Positions 9,503 to 28,617 are shown, counted from the stretch's first letter. The stretch: DNA of 64,000 bases from Henningerozyma blattae CBS 6284 (GCF_000315915.1 NC_020187.1:1116001-1180000), one strand, 5' to 3'. Numbers and translations: made by a program. The notes: generated from the letters alone by a model not told the origin.

Positions 9503-12259
9503 ATGCAGCCTATGATAATCAATACTCCGATAAATAATCAATTACAACAGCAGATGCTACTGAATCAATCGTCTAAGACGATTCAAATCAGAATAGATAA
9601 TATTCCTCCCAATAAGAATTGGAAAGAAGTGCGTTATCTAATAGGTGGGATTATCCATCATTCCAATATTTTACAAGTCAAACTATTGCCTCCCCTAACT
9701 TCCATCGTGCCTCCATTTTTAACTTTTCATTCTTGTTTAATCACGTTAAAAAATAAATTAGGTTGGGATCAAATAAATAGATTGATTGCTATCTTGAATA
9801 ATTATCAATGGGACTTCTACCAATTATATGCTTACAATTTTTCTCTTTATGATTTCCAATTACCGCCTAATGCAAGTCCTTATCATATGAATATGCTACC
9901 GACAAATAATATGTCTCTAACCTTACCCGTACAAATCCCTTCTACTTTACCTCCCCCCCATTCCACATCAACAGCTACACATGCAACTTCTTTAAGTCCA
10001 AAACTTATTAATTCAAGTTTGAATTCAAAATCGAATTCAATTTCGAATTCAAACAATAATGTAAATTCAAATAATTCGCCTCCCAATAATTATCAATTAT
10101 CTCATTCACGTTCAAGGTCACAAGGTTCGATGGGGAATACAACTACTACTAATACAACTAATTCAAGTACAATCAATACTAGTGATTATTATACAACTGC
10201 AACGAATAATAATAATAATAATAATAGTAATATCAACAATGTTGGAAAACAAAATTCATTAACAAATGGTTATCCACGCCCATATCCGTCCTCCTATGAA
10301 ACGACAAGAACGAACTCAAATAAAAGCAGCAATCCCAATTCAAGGCATTCTTCAATATCTACTAGTCAAATATCGTCAAATCAATCACCAAGTCGACATA
10401 TTCATGCTCAACAGCAGCAACAAAATGCAACATTTGCAAATAGTTCTACTTTAAATAATGGTATTCAAATGCACTCATCTCAAGTTCCGCCTCCCCCACC
10501 GGTAATACCATATAATAATTTTATCAATCAACAACCAATTTATCCCGAATTTTATTTTAGTACAAACGGCACGGCTATAAATCATAATAGCAATACTCAA
10601 ATGATACAACATATTGCAAGACTAAATAACCCAAATAATATGAGTCGTAGTAGCCATACGTACAATAATAAGAATGGTACCATTACTGGCTCAAGATATT
10701 ATATGAATTCAACTAATAACAACCTTAATAATGGCTTGGTTATTAATGGCTCTAATAAAAAAGCTAATAGTTCAAACAACATATCCAATAGAAATAATAA
10801 AATGCAACTAAATGAGATATTAGAGAATGAACAAAAAAAATTACAGCCAATGACAGAATATGAAATCAAAGCAAAAATTGAAGCCAATAAAAGAAGGTTA
10901 AGACAAATTTTTAATGAAAAAAATTTTAGAAAGCAAATGACTCATAGAAATATGTTTCAATTGATGTTAGAGAATTTCCCACCATTATTATTATTGGATT
11001 CCATGACAGATGATTTAAATTCTTTAAAATCAAAATTGGATAAAAACTATTATAACAATAGCACTAAAGTAGCTTCTAATGTTGTTGAAACAAATGGGAA
11101 ACAAATAAAGGGCACGAATACTACTACAACAATCACATATTTTGATTCTTCTCCTTCTCAGGATAAAACTAATAATAAATATCAATTAAAAGATACTTCA
11201 AAAGAAGATATTGAAGTTTTAAGAGTAGAAAATCCAAATAAATTTCAGAGCAAATTAAGATGGACAATTTTAAAAGATTTCATTAAATTGAAATGTCCAA
11301 CATTATTAGATTCCACATATTTGCCAAGAAATAGAAATAATACAATAAATAATACTAATAGCCATGAAAATGATGGTAATGATGCAAACATAACGAGCTC
11401 AACTGAAAAAGAAATTAATGGTAAAGAAGATGATAAAAGCTCTATGACAGAAACACTAGAAGCTAATAATGATAATTTGACATCAACAACATCACAGTCA
11501 AATGTGATAACAAATTCTACCTCAAACATAAGTAATAATGTAGTTAGTAGTGGTAGCAAAGAAACCCTTAATTTACAAAATGTCAATAAAATTCCATCTC
11601 TTAATAATTGCAATCATGTAGATGTCAACAGTGATGTTACTACAACGGCTAATAATACTAATAATAATAATGAAAATGAAAGAATACTGAGAGAAATTGA
11701 AGAATTTTATGTAGGTGTCTATGAGCAGGAGGAAAAGATCGTAAAATTAATCTACCCAAAATCTTCAATGGAAAATTATCCTGAGATAAATGCAATGAAA
11801 TCATTTCAAAATGATTTTAACCAAAAAAATAATAACGATGACAATGATGAGAAAAATATGGCCGAAGATGAAAATATGTACGATGAAAAATATATACTAA
11901 CGGTAACATATAAAGCAATCATCGGCTTCCATGATAAAGAATTGAAAGAATTGGCTTTGAAAAGCTTAGATGATCAAGAGTATTCACTAGGTTTTAAGTT
12001 AAAAGTGCATGACTTAGCACCCTGGGTTGAAAACCCAAATTTGAAAGGTAGCCAAGATGGTTGCAATAATAATGATTTGGATACTATATTTCGTATAACG
12101 AATTCAGAAATAAAAGAAGTAGAGAATACTCTAAATAATAATGATGATAATTCCCATACAATTAATACAGCTATTAATAATGATAATATAGCAAATACAC
12201 CTAATGTATCAAAAGATACAAATATGCTTGCACCTACTAACTTGGATTCTAAAGCTTAG
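9503..12259 (+). CDS. Asn-rich protein, YIL055C-like by position
   Basis: 918 aa protein that I do not recognise by sequence. Residues about 25-115 (IQIRIDNIPPNKNWKEVRYLIGGII...) look like a divergent RNA-recognition fold; this is inference. A long Asn/Ser-rich linker follows. A charged conserved-looking block comes near 450-510 (EIKAKIEANKRRLRQIFNEKNFRKQMTHRN...), then RWTILKDFIKLKCPTLLDS near 590, and a C-terminal block near 730-850 (EIEEFYVGVYEQEEKIVKLIYP; VTYKAIIGFHDKELKELALKSL). It is convergent with the VHR gene, the arrangement of VHR1 and YIL055C (unknown function) in S. cerevisiae, which is the only basis for the name. Confidence 0.8.
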   Translation: MQPMIINTPINNQLQQQMLLNQSSKTIQIRIDNIPPNKNWKEVRYLIGGIIHHSNILQVKLLPPLTSIVPPFLTFHSCLITLKNKLGWDQINRLIAILNNYQWDFYQLYAYNFSLYDFQLPPNASPYHMNMLPTNNMSLTLPVQIPSTLPPPHSTSTATHATSLSPKLINSSLNSKSNSISNSNNNVNSNNSPPNNYQLSHSRSRSQGSMGNTTTTNTTNSSTINTSDYYTTATNNNNNNNSNINNVGKQNSLTNGYPRPYPSSYETTRTNSNKSSNPNSRHSSISTSQISSNQSPSRHIHAQQQQQNATFANSSTLNNGIQMHSSQVPPPPPVIPYNNFINQQPIYPEFYFSTNGTAINHNSNTQMIQHIARLNNPNNMSRSSHTYNNKNGTITGSRYYMNSTNNNLNNGLVINGSNKKANSSNNISNRNNKMQLNEILENEQKKLQPMTEYEIKAKIEANKRRLRQIFNEKNFRKQMTHRNMFQLMLENFPPLLLLDSMTDDLNSLKSKLDKNYYNNSTKVASNVVETNGKQIKGTNTTTTITYFDSSPSQDKTNNKYQLKDTSKEDIEVLRVENPNKFQSKLRWTILKDFIKLKCPTLLDSTYLPRNRNNTINNTNSHENDGNDANITSSTEKEINGKEDDKSSMTETLEANNDNLTSTTSQSNVITNSTSNISNNVVSSGSKETLNLQNVNKIPSLNNCNHVDVNSDVTTTANNTNNNNENERILREIEEFYVGVYEQEEKIVKLIYPKSSMENYPEINAMKSFQNDFNQKNNNDDNDEKNMAEDENMYDEKYILTVTYKAIIGFHDKELKELALKSLDDQEYSLGFKLKVHDLAPWVENPNLKGSQDGCNNNDLDTIFRITNSEIKEVENTLNNNDDNSHTINTAINNDNIANTPNVSKDTNMLAPTNLDSKA

Positions 12260-12824
12260 GCATTAGAATCAAAGAAAAATAGGAGAATGATAACAGGGAA
12301 TGGTTATTATATATAAAAAGTAATACTCAATTTATTCACATTACACCTATTTAATTTTTCAATATGCATTCTTCTTGAAGAATATTATTATTTATTTTAT
12401 ATTTATTTATGCATCACATTATATATTTTTTCTTTTCAAGTGTTGGTTTCAAACTCGTTTTATGATATATCATATTTTTTTATTTTTTATGATAAGAAAA
12501 ATGCATTAAAAATTATTAAATGTCAATCAAGTTATTTTAGAATTATATAACGTTTATAAATTTGTTTAATAAATATATAAATATATTTATATATTTAAAT
12601 GCTTATAGTACAGTTGAAAGAGGAAAAATATAAAGAAAAAAAAATAATAATATACGAGTTAATGTTATAAAATGTGTCATAATATAATAAAATATGCAAT
12701 GTTATGATAAACTATAATGGAATGTTATGAATAATTGTCCCTGAATCATATACATCAAAAAAATAGGAAAAATAATTGTTACAAATTGCTTTGATTGTTA
12801 TGATATCTCATAAATTCATTTTTT
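12260..12824. other. Intergenic, convergent 3' ends
   Basis: AT-rich spacer with T-runs and TATATA stretches between two convergent genes. I see no gene or repeat of note. Confidence 0.55.
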
Positions 12825-16646
<3,822 letters not shown>

Positions 16647-17340
16647 AGCACAATCTACGAAATGTTGTAATGTATTCGATGCCCCGGTATTTGGTATATC
16701 TGTGCGATGTGTTGGGTATTCTTATCTGTTTGTTTGTTTTTTATTTTATTACTATTAGTATTGTGATTGTTATATTTTTTTTTTCACTTTGTGATGATGA
16801 TTAGATTAAACGTGGAGTAAAAAAAATATCAAAAAAAAAAAATAAAAAAAGAATGACGAAGAATGTATAGTAAATCAAATTTGGCAAACTAGATTAAAGT
16901 CGAATGATTAGGACAAAATCAAAATTAAAAAAGAAAAATTCAAAAAAAAGCAAAAAAGAAAATCTAGAAAACAAATTAAATGCACGCAAAAAATTCGATA
17001 GAATACTATTAGTTACTGAGAAAAAATGGAAAAGTGATAGGATAGAGTAATAACAAAATACGACAAAACTAAAAAATCTTGGTGTGTAAATTGCGAAATC
17101 TAAAAAAATCTAAAAAAAAAATAAAAATAACAATAAAAAATTGCAAACGAAAATGAAATAATTTAATAAATTCCAACTAAGAGTCGAATCGAGCCAGATA
17201 TGATGACGATGAGTCCAAGAAAGAGGTTATGACAAGAAAATAAATAGCAACAGGAAATGTTCGAATCGATCACACACAACTTAATCAAGTTTCAGATAAT
17301 CTAATATACCAAAATAATCAGAAATTTTGATTACACAACA

Positions 17341-17780
17341 CGTCCTATGTCCTGGATAGATGACGATGACGATGGCGATGTGCTGGAAAATTGGGCATCG
17401 AACAAGAGAGAAAAAATCTCCCGGCATTGGTCAGGGCTAGGTTTAATTTGAGGATGATTAAACTGGTTACAGACAACCTACGCAGGCAGAAAACTTTTCA
17501 CCTGGAATTGGCCGGATCTGGGACACGACGGGCCAGGAAGTTGTCCGAAGAGGCAAAGACAGGGCCCGGGCTTCTCCGGCGGGACATAAAATTGCCCGGC
17601 GGGACACAAATTGTGATGACGGGACAGAGTGGATCAGTTGGCAGACAAAACATGCGTGAGAAGACCAATGGGGCAGCCAGTGAGCTAAACATAGCAGAGT
17701 AGAGCAGGCCAAGCAAGAACAAAGCAAGTTGCCAGAGGATACGTAACAGTTGGCGATTGGCCACGACGGGTGTTAGAAGG
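17341..17780. other. GC-rich intergenic island B with phased CGGGAC
   Basis: Line 17521-17580 has 40 G/C in 60. CCGGCGGGAC occurs at 17576 and 17596, exactly 20 bp apart, and the third repeat of the 20-bp register reads ATGACGGGAC at 17616. CACGACGGG occurs at about 17523 and 17762. It lies between the ICL1 3' end and the VHR promoter. The role is unknown. Confidence 0.5.
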
Positions 17781-17824
17781 CTAAATACAATGACTACACA
17801 CAGGCTACATACTATTCACTGTTC

Positions 17825-17930
17825 GCTATTTGCTCTTTGCTCTTTGCTCTTTGCTCTTTGCTCTTTGCTATTTGCTATTTGCTATTTGCTATTTGCTATT
17901 TGCTCTTTGCTCTTTGCTCTTTGCTATTTG
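17825..17930. repeat. Heptamer tandem array TTTGCTC/TTTGCTA
   Basis: About 15 copies of a 7-bp unit in blocks: CTC-type, then CTA-type, then CTC-type again. The block structure points to recent local duplication. It lies about 80 bp beyond the ICL1 stop codon. Confidence 0.93.
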
Positions 17931-18012
17931 CATTTCGCATCTCGCTAGTATATCTCATCACTGAGTCTCGCAGCAGTGAGATGAGATGTGGAAACGTGTT
18001 CTTAAAAAAACA

Positions 18013-19779
18013 CTACCTCTCGGCTTGGAATTGAGTCTCGGTGACACCTTGGCCCATGGCTGCTGTGGCGCTGACACCACCTTGAGCAAGCCTCAAGATA
18101 CCGTCGATATACTCTGCCCCAGACCATTTTTGATGTTTGACAATGTCAACGCCCTGGGCAATCTCCTGTTGTTGGATGTCTTGTGCATAACTCTTCATAC
18201 CATGCTTGATGAAATTCTTGGAAAATTGGTCAATGGCCAAAGCAGTGGTATGTAAGCCTGCCAATGTAATAAATTGCCAGTTGTACCCCAATAAACCGAG
18301 TCTTTTGATGAAAGTTTCTTGATCGTCGATGCTCATGGCTTTATTCCAATTGAAACTTGGGGATAAGTTATATGCCATCCATTTGTTAGGGTTCAAATCG
18401 TGGATCCCTTCGGCAAATTCACGAGCTTGTTCATAATCAGGCAAGTTACTTTCCATCCATACTAAATCAGCGTATTTGGAGAATTCACGAGCTCTCATTA
18501 TAGAACATTTGGTACCACCTTTGTAACGGTATAACCCTTCACGGACCCTGCAGATATCCCAATCAAAGAAAATCGTGTGACCAATCAATTGTTTACAAAT
18601 AGCTTGCATCTCATAAATTGATTTACCATCATATGGCCCTACTTTGGCATTGAATTCATCAATGATGTTTTGTTTATCTTTGATATTATCATCTTTCTCA
18701 ACAGCATCAGCAAAGGCTTCATTGAATAATTTCAAACCGGCTTTATCATTCCAATAAGTTTCTTTGGCTTGTAAATCATCCTTGTTAGCAATACATTCAT
18801 CCATAAATTCAACAAAAGTACCTTCATCTTCCAAGATTTTTTCATTGGTAGCACCAATGATGAAATAATGATCTCTCTTGTCAATAGTAGAACTTAACAA
18901 TGTAGCTTCTTCCGAATCAGTTCTTGCCACAATGATCAATGAACTATTCATGATATCAGAACACATTCTAATGGTAACCAAACGATTGATATGTTCTTGT
19001 ACTGGGATAACACATCTACCAGACATGTGACCACACTTCTTATTAGTACTAGTTTGATCTTCCATATGAATACCAGCAGCACCTCTTTCAATAAACATTT
19101 TGGTTAATTTAAAGACTGCAGTTAATCCACCATGACCAGCATCTGCATCAGCTACAATAGGGGTCAAATAATCGATCTCAGGACCCATCTTTTCCAATTC
19201 TTCTAAACTAGTAGCATTACTTCTTTCTTCATATTGTCTACGATTATGGAATTGTTGGGCTTTAAATAAATGTTCCACTTTATTGGGGACAGTATCCATG
19301 GGGTAATCAGCCAAATCAGGACCAGGTTCATTAGAAGTAGAAGCTGTAGAGGAACATTGCCAACCAGAAACATAGATAGTATCCAAATATTTGGCCATTT
19401 GAGTGATTTGTACTGGATCCATAGCACCAAATGTCATTGAAACAGTCTTGTCTTCGAAATGTTTTTCAAGAGTCTTGAATAATTTTTCTGACATGACAGA
19501 TGATGGGTATTTAATCGTTTCAGGAAAATTACCACGTTTTTTGGCAATATCCATGGCAGAATATGGACGTTGGATCCCCTTCCATCTTGGTTCCTGCCAC
19601 CATTTTTCAATACGTTTACTTTCTTCTAATAATGAGTTTTGTAATTTTTCAAATTCATTAAGAGAGGTATCAGTCTTGGAGGCAGCAGCAGCAGCATTTG
19701 TTTGTTTGATCTTGGCAATCACATCTTCATGTGAAGTAACAGATTCTTTTGGTTTGGTTTGATTCGTAGCAACAGGCAT
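18013..19779 (-). CDS. ICL1: Isocitrate lyase
   Basis: Splits isocitrate to glyoxylate and succinate in the glyoxylate cycle, for growth on two-carbon sources. The catalytic loop KKCGH is present in [14 protein letters not shown], along with [28 protein letters not shown] and the C-terminal [13 protein letters not shown] and [10 protein letters not shown]. This cytosolic/peroxisomal type is distinct from Icl2. The start is taken at the ATG at 19779 (588 aa), since the frame upstream only has a TTG; S. cerevisiae Icl1 is 557 aa and also starts MP. The extra length is a Thr/Lys/Ala-rich N-terminus. A Cat8/Sip4-like half-match lies about 220 bp upstream. Confidence 0.97.
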   Translation of the reverse strand: MPVATNQTKPKESVTSHEDVIAKIKQTNAAAAASKTDTSLNEFEKLQNSLLEESKRIEKWWQEPRWKGIQRPYSAMDIAKKRGNFPETIKYPSSVMSEKLFKTLEKHFEDKTVSMTFGAMDPVQITQMAKYLDTIYVSGWQCSSTASTSNEPGPDLADYPMDTVPNKVEHLFKAQQFHNRRQYEERSNATSLEELEKMGPEIDYLTPIVADADAGHGGLTAVFKLTKMFIERGAAGIHMEDQTSTNKKCGHMSGRCVIPVQEHINRLVTIRMCSDIMNSSLIIVARTDSEEATLLSSTIDKRDHYFIIGATNEKILEDEGTFVEFMDECIANKDDLQAKETYWNDKAGLKLFNEAFADAVEKDDNIKDKQNIIDEFNAKVGPYDGKSIYEMQAICKQLIGHTIFFDWDICRVREGLYRYKGGTKCSIMRAREFSKYADLVWMESNLPDYEQAREFAEGIHDLNPNKWMAYNLSPSFNWNKAMSIDDQETFIKRLGLLGYNWQFITLAGLHTTALAIDQFSKNFIKHGMKSYAQDIQQQEIAQGVDIVKHQKWSGAEYIDGILRLAQGGVSATAAMGQGVTETQFQAER

Positions 19780-19996
19780 TTTTTTTTTTTGGAAGATAAT
19801 GTTTGATAAGTTGTTGTTGTTGATTTCTTTTTTATCTACTAAAGAGAAAAAAAGAGAGTTATTACTATTAAATATGACAAGAAAGATTGATGCCAAATAG
19901 ATTCATCAACCTCTTTATATATATATTGATATCGAGATTGAAATCTATATTTCACCATCGGTTGAAAGGAGATAACCTTGATCTTAAAGTCCTTAC

Positions 19997-20004
19997 CGGA
20001 TGAA
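19997..20004 (-). promoter_or_regulatory. Possible CSRE in ICL1 promoter
   Basis: The minus strand reads TTCATCCG, the right part of the carbon-source-responsive element (CATTCATCCG) that Cat8 and Sip4 use on ICL1 in S. cerevisiae. The left part fits poorly. It is about 220 bp upstream of the ATG. Confidence 0.35.
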
Positions 20005-20331
20005 ATATACTTTAACAATAGTCATGTCAAAACGACTACTCTTTTACTTCTTACAATAAACCTCCTTATATGTTTCGGTCAAATGGCAAAGAGTAATGGC
20101 CCTTTTTTTCTTTAGGTGTGATGCTTTATAATTTGTATATATGTTGTCATGCGTTTAGTAAAAGGGCCTTCCGTACAGATCTGTCATTAGGGATGTCCCA
20201 CGAATTTCGCGGCTGAATGGACCAAAATGCATCACACAAATGCGCCACGCGTGTTTCCCTTTCCGTACTTCGGCCCTGAATCGTCCAAGGTGATCTCCCA
20301 GTTTGAAAGATGCAAAAAAAAAAGAATATAC

Positions 20332-20413
20332 CGACACCTGCAGGATTTGAACCAGCGCGGGCAGAGCCCAACAGATTTCAAGTCTGTCGCCTTAACCACT
20401 CGGCCAAAGTGCC
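20332..20413 (-). tRNA. tRNA-Ser(UGA)
   Basis: An 82-nt cloverleaf with the long variable arm of tRNA-Ser. It begins GGCACTTTGGCCGAGTGG, has anticodon loop CTTGAAA (anticodon TGA) and B box GGTTCAAATCC, and pairs its acceptor stem up to discriminator G. It has no intron. From memory, S. cerevisiae also has a tRNA-Ser(UGA) next to ICL1, so the position appears conserved. Confidence 0.97.
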
Positions 20414-21082
20414 AATTTTGATTTTTTTGAGAATAAGTGGTTTTTCCCGCTGGCGAAACTTCAAATATTCGTAATGGGATAAAGAATGTGAATTGTGCTG
20501 GAATATGATTATATCATTTACTATATATGTCTAAATAAAGTAATCGTCTTTACATCTTAAACACTGTATAACAATGTCTAACTCTCTTGAATCCCAGTAA
20601 ATTGTAAAGTTGCTTTTTATATATTTTATATAAATGCTGCTAGCATGAATCAAATTCTTGGATCCCAGCTTGGTAGCAAGATTGCAGAACACGAATATAT
20701 ATATATATATATATAAATAAACGGTACAGCATCTGCACTTCATAAACTACTCCTTAACACAATACTCCAACTCATGCTATTCTCCACAAATCATAAAAGC
20801 TAGTTTTACCCACAATTACCGCCAATAAATCCTCTTAGTAACATATTCCTCAACATAAGAGCAATACATCACTATGGAAAATCCCTTTTATAGGGGAAAT
20901 CTCGTTCCTTAATCGATTTCTGTAGCAGTTAATGTATAACAGTCAATCAAGGATTCTTATTTAGGCCTTCTGATTGGTCATATATTGGAAGGTGATAGGA
21001 GGGGAAATATCATCAACTGACTATCTAGTAACTTCTTTATACGTAACAATAACAAGAGTACTCTACAACCACTACAACATTG

Positions 21083-21197
21083 ATTTGTGAAACTTTTGGT
21101 TTCACAAATTTAAAAGGATCTGTCCATTTATAGCAAAATTTTGCTTCAATTCTTGATGGGCTATAAGTAACCAGAACCTTGAACAGTGATGGTTCAC
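21083..21197. repeat. Cluster of short inverted repeats
   Basis: An 11-bp perfect inverted repeat around a 5-base loop (ATTTGTGAAAC / GTTTCACAAAT, 21083-21109). Then the 14-bp palindrome AGCAAAATTTTGCT (21132-21145), itself inside a TATAGC/GCTATA pair (21129-21165). Then TGAAC/GTTCA near 21181-21197. Such density suggests a structured RNA or the end of a decayed element, but no family is recognised. Confidence 0.6.
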
Positions 21198-22085
21198 AAT
21201 GAGTTATGATTGTAGTGTCTCGATTGTCATATTTTGAGCATATGCTCTTAGATCTTACAATTCATCATTTCTCTCTTCAAAGAAATCTTTCATCCCAGTA
21301 ACCAGCTGCTTGGTGTGGAAGAAGAAACTCATCTTGCAAGTATTTAGGCTTGCCAAAAAAAAAAAATGCATGCTTTTAAATGTGTCATTACAAAGTCAGG
21401 GTGGAGCAAGTTTCAGTCAATAATAATGCTTTTTTCAATAGCATATACTGAATACCATCAAATAAACCATAATTCAGACGAATGCCATGTGATGACGATA
21501 ATTGAACGTAATTTCGCCAAACATTTTTTCTTTCTTCATTAATATTTGAATAATTCTATTCATAAACTATGGGCAACCCTTCATATTGATGGATACGGCT
21601 AATCAGTAGCTTCGAAGACGTCCTATAACAATTGATCAGCTGAAAAGGTTACAATCGCCAAATATTGAAAAATACTATCTCTTAAATAACTATATTTCAT
21701 ATTAGCATATTCTAGAGATAATCCTTCTCTTGTTCTTTGTCTAATACCTTTTCTTCTTTTATATTGTTTTTCGTACACAAAAAGACTTCACAATTTACTT
21801 GGGACAAACGATAAGTACATATACAGGTTTATACCATGTTGATACATTCAAACTTGGTAATGATTTACCCTTATTTGCCTATGGATAATTGGCACTGGAG
21901 GAAACCTGTTTCAAGTATTAGAACACGACTAATGGTGTCTTGTTCTTGCCTACAGTCCCCACAAACCCTATCTAAACATAAAATAAAAATTTTCCTTTAA
22001 TATTCCTTTAACATATTTCTTGATAATCTTTTAATAATAAAAGTCTTTTAGATTTATTATTATTATTATAGAGAATCCCTATTTG

Positions 22086-22446
22086 CCCCTCACAGCTTTA
22101 AATTTCTTTTTTCAATTTCCCCTCATTTCTTTTTCTTGACAGAAATTACAAAAAGAAAAAAAAATCTCCACAGGCACGGCACGTGATGTACGGCTGTAGC
22201 ATTTCTATTTTTATGTTGTTGTTTTACTTTTTTTTGCCTGCCAGATTAGGTAGCGCCAATCATCTTTTGAGTCTCAGTAATAAACTAAGTAAAACAATAC
22301 GAAATACGCCTGATATTTTGGACCTGATACATTCCCCTAAGAAATTATTGTAGGGTAATATGCAAATCTTTAATAGTGGGTGAAATTAGACCGATATAAT
22401 AGTTTGCCCCGCATTTTGATAATAACTGGGTGTTGGGGAAAAGGGG
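22086..22446. promoter_or_regulatory. Mig1 and STRE sites in RGI1 promoter
   Basis: The minus strand at 22407-22417 reads AAAATGCGGGG, a full match to the Mig1 site WWWWWSYGGGG. STRE cores (CCCCT or AGGGG) lie at 22086, 22119, 22334 and 22442, and a CACGTG at 22180. This suits glucose repression and stress induction of RGI1, which is induced on respiratory growth in S. cerevisiae. Confidence 0.55.
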
Positions 22447-22705
22447 CAGGATTAAGAATGATAATAGGCTTTTAAAATGATTAAGAGTATAAATAGTTGA
22501 TAAATGTGTTATTTCGAAAATTATTTTTCTTGATTCTTTTTTCTTTATATAGATATAATCCAGTCAATCAAGCAAATAAAGCTAATTTTCAAATATCTAT
22601 ATATATATATATACTCAAGCTCGAAGATATATATATATATATAAATAAGACATATTATTACTAACATTATACTCATAAACAACTCTCTTTCTTTATATTC
22701 ACACC

Positions 22706-23227
22706 ATGCCAAAGAAAGATAAGAAGAAGGCCAAGACCTACAGTACAATCACCACAAAATCAGGGGAAACTTTGAAAGTCTTTGAAGATTTGGAAGATTT
22801 CAATGTTTTTTTGAAAAATGGGGCAGAAGATGACGAATACGATAATATCCATTGCCAATTGAAATATTACCCACCTTTTGTATTGGCAGAATCTCATAAT
22901 GATCCAGAAAAGATTAAAGATACTGCCAATTCGAATTCCAAGAAATTCGTAAGACATTTGAATCAGCATGTGGAAAAACATTTGTTGAAAGATATTAGAA
23001 ACTCATTGGACCTTCCAGATTTGAAATTCAAAGATAAATCAAAAGAGAAGACTAATGAAAATATGATTTGGAACTATAGTGACGTCTCACAGTCCAAAAT
23101 AAATCATAAAAAATTCAAAATCGATATTAGAGTAACGGCCAACCATTATAATGCAATGGTAGATGTAGATTATAAAACGGTTCCTATTGCTGAAATTGCT
23201 ATGGAACCTGAGAATACTTTGATTTGA
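22706..23227 (+). CDS. RGI1: Respiratory growth induced protein
   Basis: Small cytosolic protein of the Rgi1/Rgi2 family, needed for energy metabolism under respiratory conditions; its biochemical activity is unknown. Family signatures run through the middle: KVFEDLEDF, HCQLKYYPPFVL, ESHNDPEKIKD, SKKFVRHLNQHVEKHLLKDI, and FKIDIRV near the C-terminus. At 173 aa it is slightly longer than S. cerevisiae Rgi1 (161 aa). The Lys-rich start MPKKDKKKAK matches the paralogues. It lies between tRNA-Ser/ICL1 and convergent SNP1. Confidence 0.96.
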   Translation: MPKKDKKKAKTYSTITTKSGETLKVFEDLEDFNVFLKNGAEDDEYDNIHCQLKYYPPFVLAESHNDPEKIKDTANSNSKKFVRHLNQHVEKHLLKDIRNSLDLPDLKFKDKSKEKTNENMIWNYSDVSQSKINHKKFKIDIRVTANHYNAMVDVDYKTVPIAEIAMEPENTLI

Positions 23228-23363
23228 TTTTTGCAATTTCCCTTCTTTCCTCTAATGAGTTTACGAATTTATGCTTATTTACGATTTCTTTAATGTTTAT
23301 GTACTAAATTATATTTTTTAAATATAAAAACAAATATTTGCACAACTATATATACACATAAGC

Positions 23364-24479
23364 CTAATAATCTGGCATTTCCTTCTTTTGAGTACGGGCT
23401 GTTCTAGATCTATAGGAAGTTGAAGTTGAAGATTGAGGTTTCATTGAAGAACCATCACTTGAAGCTACATTCTCATTATTATTGTTAGTATGATGATGCT
23501 GGTATCTAGTTATGCTACTAGAACTGGAAATAGAACTTTGATGATTGTATCGGTTGGGAATCGCATTATTAAATCCTGGATTCATCTTGGGTCTCATATT
23601 CATAGGTTGATTAGAATACCGGGATCTCATGGGCGGACCATTGGCCAGAGTATTACTACTACTCGAGCTTCGATACCGTTTAGAAGTCATATGAGTATTT
23701 GATATAGGGTATGAATTTGTACTTTTCCCACTACTACTGGCGCTAGAAGTAGCGCCACTACTAACATTAGTATCCGAATTATTATTCTGACTATACCCTC
23801 TACCACCCAGCCCACCACCTAATCGTCTTGGTTTGAAATATTTGAATGTTCTAGATCGTTCAATATCTACAATACATATTCTATTATTAATTAATAACCC
23901 GCGATGCACTCCAATTTCTCTAGTAGCCATTTTACTAGAAGATGCATCATTAAACACAATAAACGCGTATCCTTTGGATTTATTCATTGGAATCTTTGCC
24001 GTATTTTCATCACGATGATGGTTATCCTTAACTATTCGAATCTTATCAATCTTACCAAATTTGGAAAATATCTTCTGTAATTCAATCTCAGTGATATCAT
24101 ACGGTAGTCTCCCCACAAATATCGTCTTATATGGATCTGTGCCCTTGATATTAGGATCCTCATCAGGATTCCATTCTGATAAATATGATTCTAGTTTATT
24201 AAAATGATTGATAGTCTTGGTTTTCAATTCATCAATTTTTTTCAAATGATTATTATCGCTACCTTGAGGAAATTCTTGTAAATAATCATCTAATATAGAA
24301 CTGTCACTCATACGCTCCCCCTGGGTTTTAGTCATTTTTAAAACATCTGCTAATGGTGATAATTTTAAATCATGGAATACTTTATTACTCTTGTAATATG
24401 AAGTATTATTTTGAAATTGTAATGGTGGCCCAGGCTTAAACAATTTTGCTACATCATTGGGGAATTTGGAATATGACAT
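23364..24479 (-). CDS. SNP1: U1-70K component of U1 snRNP
   Basis: Binds stem-loop I of U1 snRNA in the spliceosome. The N-terminal segment FPNDVAKLFKPGPPLQF and the pre-RRM helix LSEWNPDEDPNIKGTDPYKTIFVGRLPYD match U1-70K. One RRM spans about 118-200, with RNP2 IFVGRL and RNP1 KGYAFIVF, followed by FKPRRLGGGLGGRGYS. The C-terminal 150 residues are Ser/Arg/Asn-rich and end in PDY, as in S. cerevisiae. The ATG at 24479 gives 371 aa; the frame upstream has only a TTG. In S. cerevisiae this is YIL061C, close to RGI2, so synteny agrees. Confidence 0.95.
   Translation of the reverse strand: MSYSKFPNDVAKLFKPGPPLQFQNNTSYYKSNKVFHDLKLSPLADVLKMTKTQGERMSDSSILDDYLQEFPQGSDNNHLKKIDELKTKTINHFNKLESYLSEWNPDEDPNIKGTDPYKTIFVGRLPYDITEIELQKIFSKFGKIDKIRIVKDNHHRDENTAKIPMNKSKGYAFIVFNDASSSKMATREIGVHRGLLINNRICIVDIERSRTFKYFKPRRLGGGLGGRGYSQNNNSDTNVSSGATSSASSSGKSTNSYPISNTHMTSKRYRSSSSSNTLANGPPMRSRYSNQPMNMRPKMNPGFNNAIPNRYNHQSSISSSSSITRYQHHHTNNNNENVASSDGSSMKPQSSTSTSYRSRTARTQKKEMPDY

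Positions 24480-28617
<4,138 letters not shown>

Larger units (their letters stand above)
16647..18012. other. 1.4 kb region upstream of VHR gene
   Basis: The first 700 bp upstream of the VHR gene is A-rich. It is followed by GC-rich island B (about 17341-17780) and a heptamer array (about 17825-17930) that ends near the ICL1 stop codon. Open frames in the island (for example 17391-17702) match nothing I know. Confidence 0.6.
19780..22705. other. 2.9 kb region ICL1 to RGI1, with one tRNA
   Basis: Holds the ICL1 promoter, tRNA-Ser (20332-20413), an inverted-repeat cluster (21083-21197) and the RGI1 promoter. The 0.6 kb beyond the tRNA could hide a decayed Ty LTR, which commonly settle near tRNA genes, but I find no clear TGTTGG...CCAACA ends. 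Confidence 0.6.

Noticed and set aside
17391..17764. Several overlapping open frames in GC-rich island B
   Set aside because: Open on both strands because AT-rich stop codons are scarce in GC-rich DNA; no motifs and no yeast-like codon use.
20420..21250. Ty LTR beside tRNA-Ser
   Set aside because: Some local resemblance (TATAAAAGGG on the minus strand) but no matching 5' and 3' LTR termini or target-site duplication found.
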